Positions 49,438 to 60,202 of a DNA stretch of 64,000 nt are shown here, piece after piece. The notes beneath the pieces were generated by a model. The model saw only the letters and a list, made by a program, of their open reading frames with translations. It did no database searches and was not told the origin of the DNA. Source of the DNA: Cantharellus purpuraceus (lineage: Eukaryota > Basidiomycota > Agaricomycetes > Cantharellales > Hydnaceae); NCBI GenBank assembly GCA_025174535.1, contig JALBUN010000017.1, positions 654,132 through 718,131 of the forward strand, given 5' to 3'. The position numbers and the translations under genes are program-made. Positions within the stretch are counted from its first letter, which is position 1. Every line of letters begins with the position of its first letter.

Positions 49438-50580
49438 TGGCTTCTATGACTGTTGCATCACCAAGGGGAATAAGGATTGGTTTCGCGAGGACAGTAAATG
49501 AAGATTCGTCGAACCAGTTGCGGTGTGGGCTCATGTGTTGGGAACACCCTGAGTCTATGAAGGAATCATCAGTTGACACTTTTGCAAGGTTTGCCATTAT
49601 ATCCATAGCAACAAATACATGGATTTTGTCATCATGCAGGGGATTAGAATGGGCGATTGACCAGACAGCAACCATGTTGGCATGCTCTGAATTGGAGTCG
49701 CTAGAAGCCTCCACTGCATTTGCCTGGGTCTTGTCGTTCATCTTCTCCTCTTTTTCTGTCTTGTCTGCCTCCTTTTTGCGACACTTGTCCTCAGTATGCC
49801 CAGGGTATTTGCAGTATGTGCACTTGATTCACTTTTTATCCTTTGACTTTTGCCCCTTTGCCTTGTCTTTGGTGAGGAGTGCTGAGTTGGATGTTGCTGT
49901 GGATGCGTTGCCAGTAAGGTGTGTTGCTTCCTGCAGCAGGCAAGCTGAGACATCATGCGTATTGAGTTTCTTTGAGTCGGAAGCAGATTGTAGGAGTGTG
50001 ATGGTGATGGTTTCCCAAAGGGATGGTCATGGAAGTGACCTGAGGAGGATCTGTGCCATGAATTCATTGTCAAATGCCTTTCCAGCCGCCACAAGTTTAT
50101 TATTTTCATGGAGGAGGAAGTCAATGTGCGTTTGCATGGGTTCACCTTCTTCATACTTCTTCTTGAGTATGCCTATTTTAATATGGAATGCAGCAATACC
50201 CGTGTGTGCCTCTTCATGTACCTTTTTAAGACTGTCCCAAATGTCTTTAGCACATTTATAATTTTCAATGTGATGTTCTTGATCCTCTTCGATGATCTCT
50301 ATGAGAATCCCAGCTGCCTTTTCATCTCGCAATCACCATTCTCTGATCTCCTTCTCCATTCTGCTGTGCCAGATTTTATCTTCGGTAGTGTTTTGAGTGG
50401 ATGATAATGTAGGTCGGATGTCATAACCTTCAACAACGCCCCAAACACGGTTCTTCATCAGTCTCCCACTCACCTTGAGTTTCCAGGAATGGTAATTCCC
50501 ATGGGTGAGCTTTTTGAAGGATGCAGTGTTGGTGTCGTCGGACGTGATGGTATGTGAGTTGAGTGTTGACAGTTGAGATT
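49265..50580 (-). pseudogene. Copia-H Gag and protease
   Basis: Gag starts near 50580 (THGNYHSWKLKVSGRLMKN), stop TGA at plus 50333-50335, then EDQEHHIENYKCAKDIWDSL, YEEGEPMQTHIDFLLHENN and MAQILLRSLP (UBN2-type copia Gag). The zinc knuckle CTYCKYPGHTEDKC (about 49830) follows a TGA at 49829-49831. Protease: SFIDSGCSQHMSPHRNWF. Frame changes occur between Gag and the knuckle and after the protease. Confidence 0.88.
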
Positions 50581-50637
50581 ATCAGTGATTTCCAGGGCAA
50601 TGCACAGGGCAGGTGATCTTGAGCGATTAGCGGTCCC

Positions 50638-50654
50638 CGGGGCCCATAACCTAT
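50638..50654 (-). other. Candidate copia-H primer-binding site
   Basis: The minus strand ataggttatgggcccc lies just inside the 5' LTR. Copia-type elements use the anticodon half of initiator tRNA-Met, whose complement is GGTTATGGGCCC. The match is strong; the exact LTR boundary (about 50655) is inferred from it. Confidence 0.65.
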
Positions 50655-50785
50655 TGAAATCGGAAATCTAGTCGGGGCGCAGGCGACGACGTTGAGAACA
50701 GAAAAAACTACATTATTACTTTTAGGCGGAGCTTAGAATTTACAGTGAACTCGTACTATGTCAGAATATACTCTACTTTTTAACA
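50655..50785 (-). repeat. Copia-H 5' LTR
   Basis: Minus strand TGTTAAAAAGTAGAG... to about ...CCGATTTCA. The first 85 nt match the 3' LTR with few changes, and the rest has no counterpart there. Confidence 0.7.
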
Positions 50786-51227
50786 AAAACAATGTTCTAT
50801 TAAGCTACTGACAAGAGGAAGAAAAAACACGGACCTAATTGGTTGTTCTACGCTCATTTGTTCAATCCTTATACTCACCCAAAAATACCTCCGAAGAGAT
50901 ATCCTTCCTATCCGGAGCTGTCGCAAGGGTACAAATTCCGAAGAATCCGGCCGGAGGTTAGAAGGACTAATTTCATATCAGCCTCGTCACAGGAACTCAC
51001 ATCGATGTCAGCTGCAGCAAGCAAAATGTTTGGTGGTGGGGGTACTAGTATTTACCGACTTGATAACAAGAGAACCATCAGATAGCTAGACGGTGTGCAT
51101 ACCTACTCGATCACATAAATCCATCCAAAGCGCAGCTCTCAGATCCCACCAGAGCCAGTGATGATCTTTCAAAGACCGTCAATGCACGTGCCAATCAGAG
51201 CATTGAGAAACTGGCGGACACTTGGAG

Positions 51228-51270
51228 AGCTGTATACGCTTTAGGAATAGTAAGGCTAAAGCGTATAGCT
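51228..51270. other. Conserved hairpin, duplicate copy 2
   Basis: Identical to the hairpin at 15784-15826 (15-bp arms with a 2-nt bulge, 11-nt loop). Confidence 0.6.
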
Positions 51271-51719
51271 CTAATCGACGTGCATAATTTAAGAAAGGAG
51301 CCTACATGAAGCAGGAATGGCTCTAGAGTTAAGCCTTCCATAGGCGTCAGACGCAATGTAGACTGGCTATTAGACTAGCAAGGGTCCAGATTTAGTAGTT
51401 GGAAACATAAAAGGTTGACAGAGGAAGGAAATAGAATTTCAGACGTGATAGCACAATGTTGAAAAGAGGTTGGAAGCATCAGGGAAAGCGGGAAGGTCGC
51501 CGCTCTTTTATGTGATTGCAGACTTTGCTGTTGCGAAGTAGAGATGGAAGGATAATGGAGAGTCATTACAGGCAGCTCCTCAAATTCAAGCAGTTTCTCT
51601 GGCAGGTCATGATACGAGTTCGCCAGACATGAGCGACTTGTGTACCTAGTAGCCTAGGAGATTAAGCTCAAGCCTCGCTATTAACGGTGCAAAGTCCCAT
51701 TTAAAGACAACAGATCATA

Positions 51720-52178
51720 ATGTATGGACACGGGAGAGCTCGCCGGTGTCGAGGAACGGGAGTCGGGATCCGGAGCCGGAGCCAGAGTCAGACAGGACGG
51801 CGTCGTCAGAATCGGACAGGTTCTGTATCCTTTCAAGCAAATGCAACGACTCCGTCGCAGTGATGTATTTGACGACATAAAAGCTGCTCCATGAGACGTT
51901 GGCATATTGTTCGTCTGTCTCCAATATTTCACGAGGCGGGACTTGATTAGGTCTGGAGATTAGGTTTTGTGCTCTAATCCTGGTAGAACTGCGGCAGCAG
52001 AGATGAGTATGTTGATAAGGGTCTGCCATTTAGCTTGTGCAGCTAACTGTGAATCTATCTTTGAAAATGTGATGAGGACGAAGGTGCCATCGGACCTGGC
52101 CGCTAATTCGAACCCCGACGTGTGGCACCATACCACGGACCACGATGCCACTGGCTTGTTTACTTCATCCCCATTCAT
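51720..52178 (-). CDS. Hypothetical small gene, copy 2
   Basis: A 72-codon stretch from MNGDEVNKPVASWSVVWC through KWQTLINILISAAAVLPG (52178-51960) and a second stretch REILETDEQYANVSW to SRLPFLDTGELSRVHTL (51940-51715). They are in different frames and could be joined by a short intron near 51940-51960. The hydrophobic run LINILISAAAVLPG may be a membrane or buried helix. No family recognised; copy 1 carries a frameshifting 5-nt difference. Confidence 0.3.
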
Positions 52179-52644
52179 CTAATGAGTTCTGAAGCCAAAG
52201 TTCTATGCATTAGAAACTGTGAGGCGCCTGTGTCGTAATTTTGGAGGCAGGTAGTTGTAAGTCAGCACGTTGAGCAGAACATACCATCCTGCGCCATACT
52301 GATGTGTTTCCACAGTAACATTGCTTGCTGCATTTTGCCACAAAGCGACATCAACGCCAATTTTTTCCAATACTGTTTACAACATCATCAATTTGACACT
52401 ACAGCAACGTGCCACTCTATCTTTTTTACAGGCTATCCACGTATAAATGTTTGTGCAGCCTCTTGACTATACAGGTTAACAACACAACTTTCTCTCTCCC
52501 TCATTATCGACTGATCTTTGTTTTTACAACATATTTACATATATCTTCAAACGGTAAGAATATATATCTCATGCCACTCTCCAGCGGGATGTAAAAAAGT
52601 AAAAATGAACAAGACCAAGACAATGCCCGAGAAGAAGAGGAAAA

Positions 52645-54095
52645 CTACGAGGTGGGTGTGTTATTTACCTGTACAAGGTCGCATACAGGGGCTGACACTA
52701 TCCACTCTGTTTCCGCTGTCGTTGCCGCCGCCGCATGATATGCGTTCGAGTCCCCTATACCCACCCCCATCCCCATACCAAATTCTATTCCCATACCCAA
52801 ATCTATCCTCTCCTTACTCATTCCCATGCCCATGCTCATTTCCACCCCTATAGGGCCCGCATGGTCGATGTCCGTCCCCATATCCAACGCCCTCGCAAGC
52901 TGCCCCAATTCTTGCTCCGGTGCCACCCTCATTTTCACCGTTCTATCGCTGTCCACCAGATGCTGACACCCGGTGCTGGGTGATCCGTAGCCAAAGTTGT
53001 AACACATGCGCACTGGCTCTAGAACGTGGGGAGGAGGGGGATGGGGAACCCCGGCGCTTTGCTCCGATGACTTGATGATGTGGGGTATTACGGGTTGGGG
53101 GTGGCTCTGATTCACCCCCATCTGCCATTCGAACATCAGGGGGTAAGCATGTTGCGTTGATACCAGCGGGAGGGTGTATGTATGTCCATGCTGTGTAAAG
53201 TCGTGAGGAGGGACACCTGAGGGATGGACTCGTGTCCCTTCGAAAAGATGTTGGGAGAAGGGGGGCTCGGCGCGCTGTTCCAGAGCGTCTATATTGGACT
53301 CCAATGCGCTCTGAGAACAACGGCGACTCCAATCTTCTGATGGGGGCGCGGAGGTGTCATTGAATAGGAAGGGATGTAAAACGGGGTCGGGGAACAGAAT
53401 TGATGAGTCTAGCGTCCAGGGCTCTTCTGCCTGCTGGGCGCAATCCGGCGATAACGAGCTCGATGCTTGTGCACTAGCAGGCGGGGGACGAATGAGCGGA
53501 TCCGTGAAGACTTGCTCACGCTGAGGGGCGGTGGAACACGACGGGACCATCTCCTGCGTGTCGTGAGGCGAGGGTTGCGGGGACAGATTGGACTTGTGGC
53601 AGGTCTTCCTCTTGCCGCGGCGGGGACCTGACGTACTGCTTTGTAGTATGGGACCCGCTTTGTCCGGCATGTACTTCTTGAGGAGGGTCTCACAGTCCTG
53701 CAATTGTTGCTCCCTCGTCCGCGCCTGACGACGCCGCTTGACGGGTCCTTTCGGCGTCGGTTTGTACTTGAAATCGGGGTATTTTCGATAATGATCCTCC
53801 TTTATCTCCTTCGCATGCTCTGTCCACTTTGCTACTTCTGTGGGGGAAAGTTGTCTCCAGCACATGCCAGCCATGCGAGACTTGTCCTGCTGGGTAACGC
53901 TGGGTGGGAAATCCCTCAGGAAGGCGGACCGGAACAACATGAACGCGTTTGGGGCAGTTGTTGGTTTAGCTCAAATAAGAATAAAACGGGGCGGGGAATG
54001 TGGCCTTCGGGACGACCCCGACCGTGGTATTTGCCTTTTTGCTGCGATGACCAAGAATTGGCAGTCAGGCATTCTGTGTTGGAGGCTGAGGTCAT
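52645..54095 (-). pseudogene. HMG-box transcription factor, copy 2 (35-nt insertion in the box)
   Basis: Same protein as 17202-18623 but a 35-nt insertion at 53955-53989 breaks the frame between GHIPRP and NAFMLFR, the first helix boundary of the HMG box. The downstream 431 codons remain open from MLFRSAFLRDF to the same stop. Translation from that Met would lack the N-terminal strand of the box, so DNA binding is doubtful. The remaining substitutions are mostly frame-preserving, including a 6-nt deletion near VLEPV, so the break is probably recent. Confidence 0.85.
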
Positions 54096-54359
54096 CAGAT
54101 ACGTTAGGGGGCAGATGCGGATTGGTACACACTAGGTTCCATTTTTTTATATGATATAGTGGGAAGAGATGAGACGGACACGTTGATAAGAGAATTCAAG
54201 GGAGATCGCAACTCTTTGGCAGTGTGCACTGGCAGCAGCCATCAAGTTGCGTGCACTACTTATATGGGTTGGGTATCATGAGAACCCGTGTAGGCAAGCA
54301 TGCATGTTGCAGGGTCAACCAAAGGTGATAACCCCATGGTGAAATGTGAAGAACAATGA

Positions 54360-54547
54360 TCCAAGGTCATCAAGAAGAGATGACCTGGAAGATCAGCGGA
54401 TGGCTTGGAGGTGCTGCCATCTATCACCCTCACAGGTGCAAAAAGTGTGATGACTATGTCTTGCACTTAATTGAGGCTCAGAAAGGGAGCTGACCATACC
54501 TCTCCACTGCTTCGGTGGAGAGAGCTTTGAGAACCGCATGGCTGCAG
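54360..54547 (+). pseudogene. Gypsy-F post-pol ORF fragment (5' side of solo LTR-C)
   Basis: Matches the His/Cys part of the post-pol ORF (gatgacctggaagatc; the HPHGCNKC region appears here as HPHRCKKCDDYVLHLIEA). Interrupted by LTR-C with TSD tgcag and continues at 55141. Confidence 0.75.
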
Positions 54548-55140
54548 TGTTACATCCTGTAACACCAAGTCTGATCTCCAGACTCCATCTCCATCTCCTT
54601 CTACTCCACCTCCATCAACTCCACCTCCATCAACCCCAAACTCCGTTATTGTTCTCTATATAAGTAGCTTTCCTCTTATGAGTTACAACAAACCTTTATC
54701 TTTTATATTGCTTAGTATTAGTTCAGACTTGGGTCCAAACTCCAAACTCCTTTCCATGTTGTATTCCACATCTGTCTTATTGTCCTATCACTTTTAGTTT
54801 ATCATTCAATTCTTCACATACTTATATGGGCTACTCTCCATATGTTACAGTAGTTTGTATATCAACTAAGATTTGCCCCATCAACTTCTTGGTTGCTAGC
54901 TTCTTGACAAGTTGAACTCTGGTTCTTAATCCAACTCTGTACTCTGAACTCCAAAATATTGGACCAACGATCTGAGGGGGTGCAACACACAAGTTGAAGC
55001 CAAGTCCACTCAATCTGACTCAATAGTTATTGTCCCCACTCTGTCTCCAGTTGAACTAGAACAGTGAAGTCCCCTCCTTTCTCTCACTAGCATCTGAACT
55101 CCAGTTACTCCATTGAACCCCTAGTATCCAGCACTTAACA
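54548..55140 (+). repeat. Solo LTR-C, TSD tgcag
   Basis: 593 nt, TGTTACATCCTGTAACACC...CAGCACTTAACA. Exact 5-bp duplications tgcag at 54543-54547 and 55141-55145. A TATA-like tctatataag lies at about 54656. Reference copy for this family. Confidence 0.93.
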
Positions 55141-55615
55141 TGCAGTTGATTCCTGACATTGAAGATGATGTCACTAGTGCTCATCATAAGGATTATGATA
55201 GGCTGTTCAAGGACAACTGGAACCTGTTCATACAGGTTCAAGAACTTGAAGGATTTCTTGAACAGGAGAAATCCAAGGTAACTCATCTGAAGGATGGGTT
55301 AAAATTATTCAAGGAGGCTGCTGCTAAAGTGCCTCCTACATTCAAGACCAAGCTCACAACAGTGCTCTTGGCCCCAGTAGCACTGTCATCATGCACTATG
55401 GCAGGCAAACCGTTGCCTGCCATTAAATCATCTCAACCTGTGGCATCATCATCATGGGAAATGATCAACCTTACTAAAGAGGACAATCACCTGAGCGAAC
55501 CACCTCAGATTGACCCTTGAGAACTTGAGGGTCAAGAATGGGACAATACAGACCTGATATGGGAGGATTACAACCATGATTGTGGTCTCCTCCTGGCTAG
55601 CATCCCCAAGGGTGC
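55141..55615 (+). pseudogene. Gypsy-F post-pol ORF fragment (coiled-coil part)
   Basis: LIPDIEDDVTSAHHKDYDRL, LFIQVQELEGFLEQEKSK, PPTFKTKLTTVLLAPVA, TKEDNHLSEPPQIDP then a TGA, then NHDCGLLLASIPKG. Same protein as 36210-35740 on the minus strand, with different codons in several hairpin arms. Cut at 55616 by LTR-A2. Confidence 0.75.
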
Positions 55616-57045
55616 TGTTTTGGAACCCATAAAATTATGGTGTTAGGGCAAACTCTAAATCACCACAATTCCGTGAATGAACAGCTGAGAAGAATATCAA
55701 ACCCTGCTGCAGCACAACTCCAGAAACAATTTAACATTTGTACTTTGGTTACAATCCTTTGTATTGGTCAATGCAGACTATATGCAGAAAGGTAATACAT
55801 TTCTTAGCAGCAAGAAATGAATAAGACTTCCAGAGTCTAGAGTTCACGGACGCTTAGGGGTCCAGATATTCCAAAAAGAGGGGAATGCACTTAGAGGCTA
55901 AAGGAAGTAGGTGGATGAATCCAACCGTCCAACCAGTGGCACTCAGAAGCGGGTAACAGCGATGTGTGAAGTAGTCTAGCAACTGCTTCACACGAGTTCA
56001 AGATTCTAATGCTCTGCAAAGGCAGTACACACTAGTAACTTAAACAAGAGCACTAATGGCAGGACTATCGACAGACAATCTCACCCTGTAGATTTGTAGT
56101 CACGTGAGGCAGATACTACACTCACACCCAAAGCAGGAATATCACTACTTCGAGTGCAATCAAGTACAGTTACACAACTGTAAAAGATCCTTGAACTGGT
56201 AATCAACAGTTACTGAGATAGAGGATGACACTGTATGTCACTCTAGTCACACTGGTGTGCAGAAGATGGGTAGAATATGATGGATATGTTTCTATTTCAG
56301 AGGCAGAATGGCCTCCTTATATATTGTATTTACAGGGGCTGACTAATGCTTCTGGAATATTCTACCTATTAATAGATGGAAGCTACTGGAAGGTTGTGGA
56401 AGGTGGAAGAAAGGGGTAGAATATTCCAAGCCAATCACAGGTTCTGATCACTGCATTAACACTGATCAGGAGCTGAATAATGGTTCTGGAAAGTTCTATC
56501 TAATAATAGAAGGAAACAGCTAGAATGTTATGGAAAGGGTAGAATATTCCAAGGCAATCACCTGATTTGATCATCCATCAGCTGATCTGATCCCTGAACT
56601 AGGCACTGATCAGGCAAAAGAAGGGTGTCCACCCTGTTTTCTGCACTGGTTTGGACAGCCATGGATAGCCACATCTCAGGTGATGATCTCCATGGAAAAT
56701 GGTGCCCTGAGAGGCTGTGGTTGTCAAGTTAGAGAATATTTATTGATCAGAGACATCTGAGCTTGAATTCAGGCCAAATGCCTGGTCCAAAGGTGGAGAG
56801 CCGGCTGTGTGAAGGTTTGTGGGTGCCTATGGGTCCACAACTGTAGCACAGCAGAAATAAATGATTCTGGGCCGAGTTCTGCATGGAATATTCCCAGAAA
56901 AATATGGAAAAATAGAGAATATTTGAATAAGTCCATTCCAGGTACAAGCACCAACTATATGCTGATATTTAGGAATGGAAAAGCAATGTATAGCACATTG
57001 GTGCTGCATAAATAGGATTTGATAGGAAAAGGTGGTCCCCATACA
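55616..57045 (-). repeat. Solo LTR-A2 (minus)
   Basis: Minus-strand TGTATGGGGACCACC...GGTTCCAAAACA, 1430 nt. Longer than the gypsy-A LTR by about 120 nt because of a diverged internal duplication at about 56425-56545 (repeated ggaaagttctatctaataatag-type block). Flanks ggtgc / tcagt do not match. Confidence 0.88.
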
Positions 57046-58310
57046 TCAGTAGGAAGACTGGCAGATGACAATATGAGTATTATTTTTGAAAGGAACAAAT
57101 GCACTATCCGAAACAAATCAGGAAAAATTGTCGCTGAAGCCATGCATAAACAACACAGCCTATATACTCTTGTGGCGACTCATCAATACTCAGAATATCT
57201 ATTCCTGGCTTGTGCTGTTCCAACACTTAGCACATGGCATAAACGGCTTGGTCATATCAGCTATCAATTGATAATCAACATGTCAAAACAAAAGATGGTT
57301 AAAGGTATGCCTGTAGACCTCTCGAACTCCCCTCCTGTATGTGAACACTGTATCTTTGGAAAGCAGGCTAAAACACCAGTTCCACACATACGGGAGGGGG
57401 AGAGGGCAAAGGTGCCTTTGGATATAGTCTACTCGGACTTGACAGGCCCAGAGGATGTCCCTTCTGCCAGGGGAGCTGTCTATCTAATGAATATTATAGA
57501 TGATTATTCTAGTTATCCATGGGGGTTTGCTCTCAAAAAGAAATCAGAAGCTTCTCACATCTTTCAAGAATGGAAATCCCAAGTTGAGCGAGAGACTGGT
57601 TGAAAACTAGGCATCATCCATACCAATGGAGGGGAAGAATATTCTTCCACTAACTATGAAAATTTTTTACGAAAGGAAGGTATAACACATCAGACTACAG
57701 CTCCATATACATCTGCACAGAATGGAAAATTGGAACATTTGCACTGCACAATTATGGGTTGAGCATGAGCAATGCAATTAGATGCAAGACTACCTCCAAA
57801 TCTTTGGGCTGAATATGCACTGGTGGCTTTTTATTTGGTGCAACGGACACCAACCCGGGCACTCCGTGGGATGACACCTTATGAAGCCCTCTATGGAAAA
57901 AACCCCGAATCTCACACCTACATGAATATGGTTGCAGGGCATTTGTCCTGATCCAGAACAAAGTCAACCTGAAGATTTACAAACGGTCAGAGGAATGTGT
58001 ATTAGTGGGATATTCACCAAATTCCAAAGCCTACCAATGTTGGAATCAACAAACTATGCGCATAGTCTTGTCGTATAACATTGCCTTCATCGAATCACAA
58101 GACTCTATCCCTCACCTCCAAGCCACAGCACTGGGTTCTGATGAAAATGCTGATGAGAACATGGATAACACAGAAGATGAGCTGGGAGAAGAGGATCAAT
58201 TACTAGATGACAGAGATGGAACAGGAGAAATACAACCTCAGGATCATAGGATTGAGGGGGAGACCCCTCCCACTCTAATTCCTGATTCAACACAGCCCTG
58301 ATGCTCAAGC
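57046..58310 (+). pseudogene. Copia Pol remnant (pre-integrase and integrase)
   Basis: FLACAVPTLSTWHKRLGHIS (His motif), VCEHCIFGKQAKTPVPH, LDIVYSDLTGPEDVPSARG (first Asp), NIIDDYSSYPWGFALKKKS, then TGA at 57601-57603 before KLGIIHTNGGEEY (second acidic site altered). PYTSAQNGKLEHLHCTIM is followed by TGA at 57760-57762 and 57766-57768 in a region where copia elements have Arg-x-Arg. Then LPPNLWAEYALVAFYLVQRT and MTPYEALYGKNPESH. Frame lost after 57930. Left end cut by LTR-A2. Confidence 0.88.
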
Positions 58311-58329
58311 CGAGAATCATGAGCATCAG

Positions 58330-58740
58330 CAGCTGGCACAGCTATGCAGGGCCTCACATATAACAGTAGATTGGATCGGGTGAGAGAAGAAGTATGGGCC
58401 AGCACTAATTGTGTACTCGACCGTGCTTTTGTGGAAAGAACATTTGTTGGCTCAAGCATACAACTTGTGTTTCCGGAGTCGGAGGAGGACTTCATGGACA
58501 TGGTTGCTGTGTTCTTTGGAGGTGTCGGAGTATATCAGGATATCATCCAAGTACATGAGGATGCATATATCCAGGAGGTTGGAGAAGATGTTGTTCATAA
58601 GATGCTGGAATGTTGCTGGAGCATTGGTAAGTCTGAAGAATTGTATGGCTTGTGAGTGGGTAGGGTATCAGCACAGGTTTTGCTAAAAACGTCCATGAAT
58701 TCATGATATTCTGTCAGAACATTCCTCATGTCAACCAGAG
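58330..58740 (-). pseudogene. Gypsy RT fragment with internal deletion
   Basis: The minus strand reads VDMRNVLTEYHEFMDVFSK and TLPTHKPYN, then jumps directly to [20 protein letters not shown] and [16 protein letters not shown] (YLDD). About 100-120 residues of RT fingers/palm between these motifs are missing. It joins the Gag/protease at 60203-61990 across the solo LTR-A1. Confidence 0.88.
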
Positions 58741-58745
58741 GGTCC

Positions 58746-60197
58746 TGTATGGGAACTGGTTTCCCTTAAAAAGATCTTGTTTAAAGTCCCAAAACTGTAC
58801 AATTCCGCTTGATGGCCTTAAAATATCAGCATATATCTGCTGCTTTCTCTTGATTCAGGGCCATTCAAATATTCTCTATTTTTTCATATTTTTTGGGAAT
58901 TTTCCATGCAGAAATGAGTCTACAAACTTATTGTTCTGCTGGGCAAAGTTTTGGGACCCACATGGACCCACAAACCTTCGCAGATGTCAGCAGCCTCAAA
59001 GTCAGCCGGAGTCACCCGGACAACTGACTCATTTTCAATCACATGACTCATTTCAATCTCCGACTCAATCTGGTCACCACTGCCAGTAAATCCTCAATAT
59101 CTTCACAACCACTGCACCTCCTGACTCCATTTTCAGTGGAGAGTTCAATAGAAGCCATGCCTACCCATAGCTGTGCTAATCAGCCTGGGAAACGCAGTAT
59201 TGACCGAGTTATTTGAGTAATGGTGACTCATGCAATGACTCCTGCCATGACTCATGCTATGACTCCTTCCATGACTCATACCATGACTCCTGTGATTACT
59301 CATACTATGACTCCTGCTCTGAGTCACACTATGACTCCATCCATGACTCATGCCCTGAGTCAGAGCAAATCCAAGCAGCTCATTGGCTAGGAAACTTCCA
59401 CCCCCTTCTTACATATTCCACTAGCTTCCAGTAGTTTCCATCTATTAATAGGTAGAAGTTTCCAGTAGTATTAGTCAGCTCCTGTAAATACAATATAAAA
59501 GGAGCCCATTCTGCCTCTGAAATAAATAACCATTTCTACCCCATCATTTGCACATCAGTGTGACTAGAGTGACATACAGTGTCATCCTCTATATCTCAGT
59601 AACTGTTGATTGTCCAGTTCAAGGGTCGCTTACAGTTGTGTAACTGTATTTGATTGCACTCGAAGTAGTGATTGTCCTGCTTTGGGCGTGAGTGTAGTAT
59701 CTACCTCGTGTGACTACAAATCTACAGGGTGAGATTGTCTGTCGATAGTCCTGCCATTAGTGCTCTTGTTTAAGTTACTAGTGTGTACTGCCTTTGCAGA
59801 GCATTAGAATCTTGAACTCGTGTGAAGCAGTTGCTAGACTACTTCACACATCGCTGTTACCCGCTTCAGAGTGCCACTGGTTGGACGGTCGGATTCATCC
59901 ACCTACTTCCTCTAGCCTCTAAGTGCATTCCCCTCTTTTTGGAATATCTGGACCCCTAAGCGTCCGTGAACTCTAGACTCTGGAAGTCTTATTCATTCCC
60001 TACTGCTAAGAAACGTATTACCTTCCTGCGTATCATCTGCATTGACCATTACAATGGATTGTAACCAAAGTACAAGCGTTAAATTGTTTCTGGAGTTGTG
60101 CTGCAGTAGGATTTGATATTCTTCTCAGCTGTTCATTCACGGAATTGTGGTGATTTAGAGTTTGCCCTAACACCATAATTTTGCGGGTTCCAAAACA
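58746..60197 (+). repeat. Solo LTR-A1 with TSD ggtcc
   Basis: 1452 nt, complete. Exact 5-bp duplications ggtcc at 58741-58745 and 60198-60202. TGA(C/G)TCA array at about 59026-59360, with eight heptamers and four exact ATGACTCAT. TATA at about 59493-59502. Inserted between protease and RT of a minus-strand gypsy. Confidence 0.95.
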
Positions 60198-60202
60198 GGT
60201 CC

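Larger units (their letters stand above)
45427..50785 (-). mobile_element. Copia-H: Ty1/copia element with solo LTR and minisatellite insertions
   Basis: Short LTRs (45427-45515 and 50655-50785) enclose gag, protease, integrase, RT and RNase H on the minus strand, in the copia order. A solo LTR-D (46826-47365) splits RT and a 17-nt minisatellite (46181-46412) splits the RT/RNase H junction. Several TGA stops occur. The right LTR edge is exactly where HMG copy 2 begins, so the element inserted at, or recombined with, the edge of that duplicate. Confidence 0.9.
50786..54359. repeat. Segmental duplication, copy 2 (HMG locus)
   Basis: Collinear with 15337-18886. Differences include scattered substitutions, a few short indels and a 35-nt insertion at 53955-53989. 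Begins at the copia-H LTR edge and ends at gaagaacaatga, after which a gypsy-F fragment follows. Confidence 0.92.

Noticed and set aside
55616..57045. LTR-A2 here as the 5' or 3' LTR of a full element
   Set aside because: Neighbours are a gypsy-F fragment on one side and a copia fragment on the other; no gypsy-A internal sequence is attached.
58344..58655. 103-aa plus-strand ORF at 58344
   Set aside because: Antisense shadow of a gypsy RT fragment; the minus strand carries the conserved YLDD motif.
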